A DNA stretch of 64,000 nucleotides from Fasciolopsis buskii (Eukaryota; Platyhelminthes; Trematoda; Plagiorchiida; Fasciolidae): NCBI GenBank assembly GCA_008360955.1, contig LUCM01005832.1, positions 53,285-117,284 on the forward strand. The letters are read 5' to 3'. Position 1 is the stretch's first letter. Each line of letters begins with the position of its first letter. The notes under the pieces were generated by a model. That model was not told where the DNA came from. It did not search any database and worked only from the letters and a program-made list of their open reading frames with translations. Positions 59,800 through 64,000 of the stretch are shown here, piece by piece. A program made the translations under genes and the position numbers.

Positions 59800-61290
59800 A
59801 ATCCAGATTCCTCAGCCACCGTCCATATATTCTGAATTGCACTATGCGCCCTAGTAATTTCCTTCTCTGATCTACTCGTAAGATTGATCGCTTCTTAATC
59901 TGCAGTTGGCAGCTAGGCCAGACTGCCATCCGTCTTTTTTCTCCCTTCCAGACCTTATAGTTCTGGTTGGATAGAAACGCACCCCGTGCTCTGGCGATTA
60001 TCGGATCCTGGAAAGCCGATATCTCACTAATCATACCATGCTCGAATTCCTTCCACCACATCACGAGTACGCCGATGTTACCACAGTAGTGCGGGGCGCG
60101 GTCATATCCACCGCTTTGTCCGGCGCACATCGGGCAGGCAGCTCGATTTCAGCGGTGTGTGGGTGCAACTAGGTTGACGGATTACACCTCCTGCGTTCAT
60201 CCTCAAACGGTTTTTCAGGTTGGGTGGCCAGCACTCGGTCAGCCCCACCCATCAGCACTGTTGTGGTAAACAGAACTGTAGCTCATAAGCTCACGTGCAC
60301 CATTTTGTACTGGCCTCCTCTTGTTCCTTCCCAAAATTCTTCTGCAAAATCGATACAAAACGGACTCACAAATGAGCAGTATTCTTATTGGCATCTGATA
60401 TTAATTGACGTTCACAATGCATATTGACATCCGAAAACAGCTGAAGACCGTCATTTTTCATCAACCGCTATTCTGGTCCGCGGAATTGGGCAATAGACCG
60501 ATGCTCCTGGTAACAGTTCTTCACACGAGTCTACGAGACATCGCCTCATTTGTCTCCGGTTCTCCTTCTTTTCCAATGCCACCTTCAACTCTAGACCAAG
60601 CTGAAATCTATGAAATAAAATTTGCTTGGAACAAACCTCATGTATTAGTATCACGATTGCACAATTCCCATCCATCGTCGCCGCTTTCCTTGCTTAACGG
60701 AATGTGCCTTCTGAATTTTCCAGTTTTATTCTGCCTTTTTATATCCAGTCTGATTTTCGCTCATCTCCATTCCGTTATCAGATCCATATTGATACTCATC
60801 TTCACCATATAACTATCTTTATTATCGAGTATATCGGCCAACAGGCGGCGACAGCCTGTTGCCCTCCAGCCATATTTTGCGCCCGCGATATGTACCTTGC
60901 TGCATTCAAACATAGTATCACTCGCAGTGCAGGACTGGTGATCAGCAATAGAAAAATCTTTGTGAACCATTATCTAGCTTTGATTTAAAACCCCGTGTTC
61001 GGGTAATCACATTGCCTGTTATGACCATGTGAGCGAAAACACATTGCGTTGTATGTTTGGTTTCCGTTATCTTTGTCTGCACTGTGCCTTTTTGGCCGAA
61101 TTTTGATCTTGCCTTGCGCATGATTGTCGTATGTCGAGAAAAATACAAAAACAAACAAACCTTTCAAATTATAAAATGTCGCTCTCACCCCCTCTCCCTT
61201 TGAGTTATATCGTTCGCATTTCCTGTGCATCATCTCTGTAAAAACTTGATCTTGCTTTGCGCATACTTCCCGCAAATCGAGGAATATACA
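59800..61290 (-). repeat. Dispersed repeat U1, copy 3
   Basis: This is the most compact copy. On the minus strand it starts with a TTATTATTA/AATAATAAT run at 61285, then two tandem modules (centres near 61255 and 61110). It continues through the part shared with copy 1 near 47810-47900, and ends in the part shared with copies 1 and 2 (60620-59890). A 121-codon minus-strand frame (59765-60130) has no known domain. Confidence 0.7.
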
Positions 61291-63700
61291 TTATTATTAT
61301 TAGAATGGCGACTACAGCCTACTACAAGTTTTTGGTTCATTTCATCACAGTGTGCCCGAATCCATGGCTAGGCACTTGCGGATGATCAAGTTAAAGCACA
61401 TCAAAGACGAGTTACATGAGGCAGGAGTAACTAGTGACGCACACTGTTTTCCAGTCACTAGCTGTGCGTCCGAGAGCTGGACTGTACAGTCCGTGGATAT
61501 TTCTCAAACGTTTGGGTGTGGTTTGGGCCCTGTATTTTTCTGGCTGAGGTTTAGGACGGTGAGATGTAAGGTGGTTTGGAGGCCATTAGGTATCTGTCGG
61601 GAGCCTAGGTGCACACTTGATTTCCCGGGCAGAAAATGGATTGATTTATGTTAAGACAAACCGCGTGCAATACTCATTGGCGGTAGTATACGGACGGCGG
61701 CTTGACTGTCGTCGAACCACACGAATGCAGTAAACCCCGTTAGATACAGAAGACGACAACAGCATTATTTACTTTCCCGAGGTGCATTTGTTGGAGCAGC
61801 CCGTATGGATGAACTGCTATTTCGAGTTGCGAACTGACAGCAGGTCTATAAGCAGAAGAGAATCATAGATGGATCTTCTAGAATATGTTCCACTTGGAAG
61901 TTAAGGTGAGCAGAAAAGAAAAGAATTAAATGGTGATACTTGTGAAGACGGGCGGGGATTTTGCGGTGCCATGCGGTGATCTCTATTTGGGCTTGAAGGG
62001 AATCAAATGGCCCGTGTAAACTGTGCGGGGGAAAACCGGCTGGAAGGGTTAGTTTGGGGAGCATAAATTCTCTGAAGCTCTCTCGGCTGAATTCTGAGTA
62101 TGCCAACTATGTTAAAGCGATGGAGCTTGCTGCATTGAGGGACCGGAACAAGAATTTTGCATTTAAAAGTCATGGATGAAGCTGGATTGCCACTGAGGGT
62201 GTGACTCCGATGCGTTGTCAAAGTTGACCAGAAATATCCATTTGACACTGCATGCACTGTTAAGGGTGGTGGTGCTGTTTTCTCGGATGGTTTTGCCACA
62301 GGCAGCAACAGTAGGACCGGGAAAACCTACAGCAAGAAGGTTATTATTCGCGCATTCCAGTTTGTTGTGATGTATACGAGAAAATCTGGCTCAGCAACCT
62401 AGGAAAATACTGCATCGAGTAGAACATGCAAGCGAACTCGGGCATATAAGCATCGAATTTGGTGAAATGGGATGATGCAAGCAACCAGCTGCACTCGTCA
62501 TTTCCGGAGGCTGCACAGCGCGGCAAACAATACGGATAGATCAGCCAGCAAGTAAAAGGTCTGTTCACCCATCCAGAGACCATGTCTGAAATTCAAATTT
62601 AGGTGACAATAAGCTTAAAGGCATTTCAACCAGGAGTTTCGTTATTTTGGCTCAGTTATCTTTTTCTCAGTTTCGCATTTCTCAGATGTAGGGATGTGTG
62701 CACTGCTGCTAGGTGGGCAAACACTCCAGAATGCTACTTATCATGGCTTCACATGAGGCTGCGCTAGGTCCGTTAATCAAACCGAACAGCAAATAGCACC
62801 ACAATTGCACCGAACTAAAGGTTGCACTGGAGTAGCTCAACTGCGGGTAAACTATCAAAAAGTATGAGTCGTAAACGCAGCCGCAAACCGGATCATCACG
62901 GAACCTCCGACCAGAAGCGCGTCCCACTGCATATGATCCTCAACCTCCTGAAATTATTAACGTCCTGTCTTTGAAATGAGATTTCACCAGTTGTCTAAGT
63001 CTGTTAAAAATGGTTATGCCGAAAAGTCTTCCAAGAAGGGAAACCATATATAGGTATATTCTTTCAAAAATTTGGCTTAACCCGGGTATTCGAGGCGTAG
63101 AGATCACCGCACGTGGGTATCGCCTCATCAGAGATGATTCTCAAGGAGAGAATCGGAGTTACCCTCATTTATTCAAGCAAGCTCCCTCCCAACCAAATTT
63201 TGAAGCCTGTGAGCAATCTCCTTGTTGACTCATTTTAGGTGAAAATACTCCTCTACACAGCAAAGTTCTGTTGGCGCATGCCAACTACAGGATTTTTTAC
63301 TATTTCACCCACCTGGTTCCGCTGGAGACCTGCGGTAAACTGCAGCAAATTCACGGCTGAAGACCAGTTTGAGCAGCCACCGACCAACATGATACCATGG
63401 CTCTATTGCGCATAGCACGTCTCGGAAGCAACCAAGTACCGCTCTGTGAAATGCCTGTCACTAAGATTGTGTGACCTCAAGTGCTAATCGGCCTGTGGAA
63501 ATGGTAACCGTCTCTCCTCCATTAGGTGATAGCGACCACGAAGTACTCACTTTATTATCCCGCAAGCAATATACATAGCAAAGACGCCATGCCCTCCACA
63601 GAGCGAACTTTAACAATACCCGTTCTTTCATGGTCAAGGAAATAAGGCATGTACAACTCGGGGCTAATATATATGTATTCAACCCCTACATTGAAGGCCG
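61291..63700. other. Unidentified stretch
   Basis: No supported gene. The plus-strand frame 61352-61654 and the minus-strand frames 62003-62308 and 62344-62583 have no domain or splice support. Confidence 0.45.
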
Positions 63701-63711
63701 TCTCTGCAGGC

Positions 63712-64000
63712 CGGCCATCTGTTGGTGCCCAGAAGAGGGCGGACTATCACGAGGACCGAAAGGTCACTGCCGAGAGTTCTTCCGAGTCGGACGAAAACCG
63801 CAGACTTGCACCGTAGATTTAAAAGACCTAGCGATGCGCCAGCTGTTCCCCGCCAAAGTCCTTCGCTATTGCGTCAGATTTCCCAAGGCAGCTGTCTGCG
63901 GCCTCCATTCAGCATACCTCCACGGTCATATTGGTACTACCACCAACCTCCGCTTACCAGCGCCTCGACCCAAACACAAGAGCCGTGCCCCATTCCACTA
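63712..64000 (+). other. Open, GC-rich stretch at the right edge, possible exon
   Basis: After a plausible acceptor (CTCTGCAG ending at 63711), two plus-strand frames stay open to the edge. One is Pro/Ser/Thr/Arg-rich and ends in a Tyr/Pro-rich part. This is the only stretch outside mib1 with composition clearly unlike the AT-rich surroundings. I do not recognise the product. It could be an exon of a neighbouring gene or part of an LTR-element gag. Confidence 0.25.

Noticed and set aside
61430..61485. Possible hairpin from two CTAGTGA/TCACTAG segments
   Set aside because: The complementary parts are only seven bases and the flanking GTGCGTC segments are direct, not inverted.
1..64000. CRISPR arrays, bacterial operons, rRNA and tRNA genes
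   Set aside because: No regularly spaced direct repeats with spacers, no closely packed ORFs with ribosome binding sites, and no complete tRNA cloverleaf were seen.

Overview
This is eukaryotic, intron- and repeat-rich DNA. The codon style, long introns and repeat complement suggest a parasitic flatworm, most likely a diphyllobothriidean tapeworm. The pointers are RTE-type LINEs with the endonuclease/RT protein style I know from tapeworms and flukes, CR1-like LINEs and tRNA-derived SINEs. This assignment rests on recall and was not checked by a search. There are no operons and no bacterial genes.

The one host gene I can reconstruct is on the minus strand. It encodes an E3 ubiquitin ligase of the Mind bomb family, closest to MIB1. 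Eight coding exons run from 40110 down to 3891, and all intron phases match (111, 186, 131, 364, 912, 301, 119 and 432 nt; 852 codons in all). They encode the first MIB/HERC2 domain, split by a 21.5-kb intron, a ZZ zinc finger, the second MIB/HERC2 domain, a roughly 400-residue low-complexity region where MIB1 normally carries its MZM repeats, and the first ankyrin repeats. The remaining ankyrin repeats and the RING fingers must lie beyond the left edge.

The rest is transposon-derived or unrecognised. At 1-760 there is a broken RTE endonuclease on the minus strand. Intron 6 (8827-10757) and intron 1 (28055-31014) share a nearly identical inverted duplication in which the two blocks occur in swapped order. 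The intron 1 copies sit between two opposed, dead RTE elements (26995-28230 plus and 30570-33010 minus). Upstream of the gene (40.1-64 kb) there is an aspartic-protease motif of an LTR element (40.9 kb) and a probable RTE 5' region (44.4-44.95 kb). A CR1-like LINE with both ORFs lies at 51.2-55.7 kb (minus), with a 0.7-kb inverted copy of its RT part at 46.64-47.36 kb. An unidentified dispersed repeat, here called U1, occurs three times (47.4-50.5 plus, 56.2-57.1 minus, 59.8-61.3 minus).

No complete, intact mobile element was found. The most notable points are the permuted inverted duplication flanking mib1 exons 2-6, the two CR1 copies sharing the same ruined RT active site, and the flatworm MIB1 without recognisable MZM repeats.
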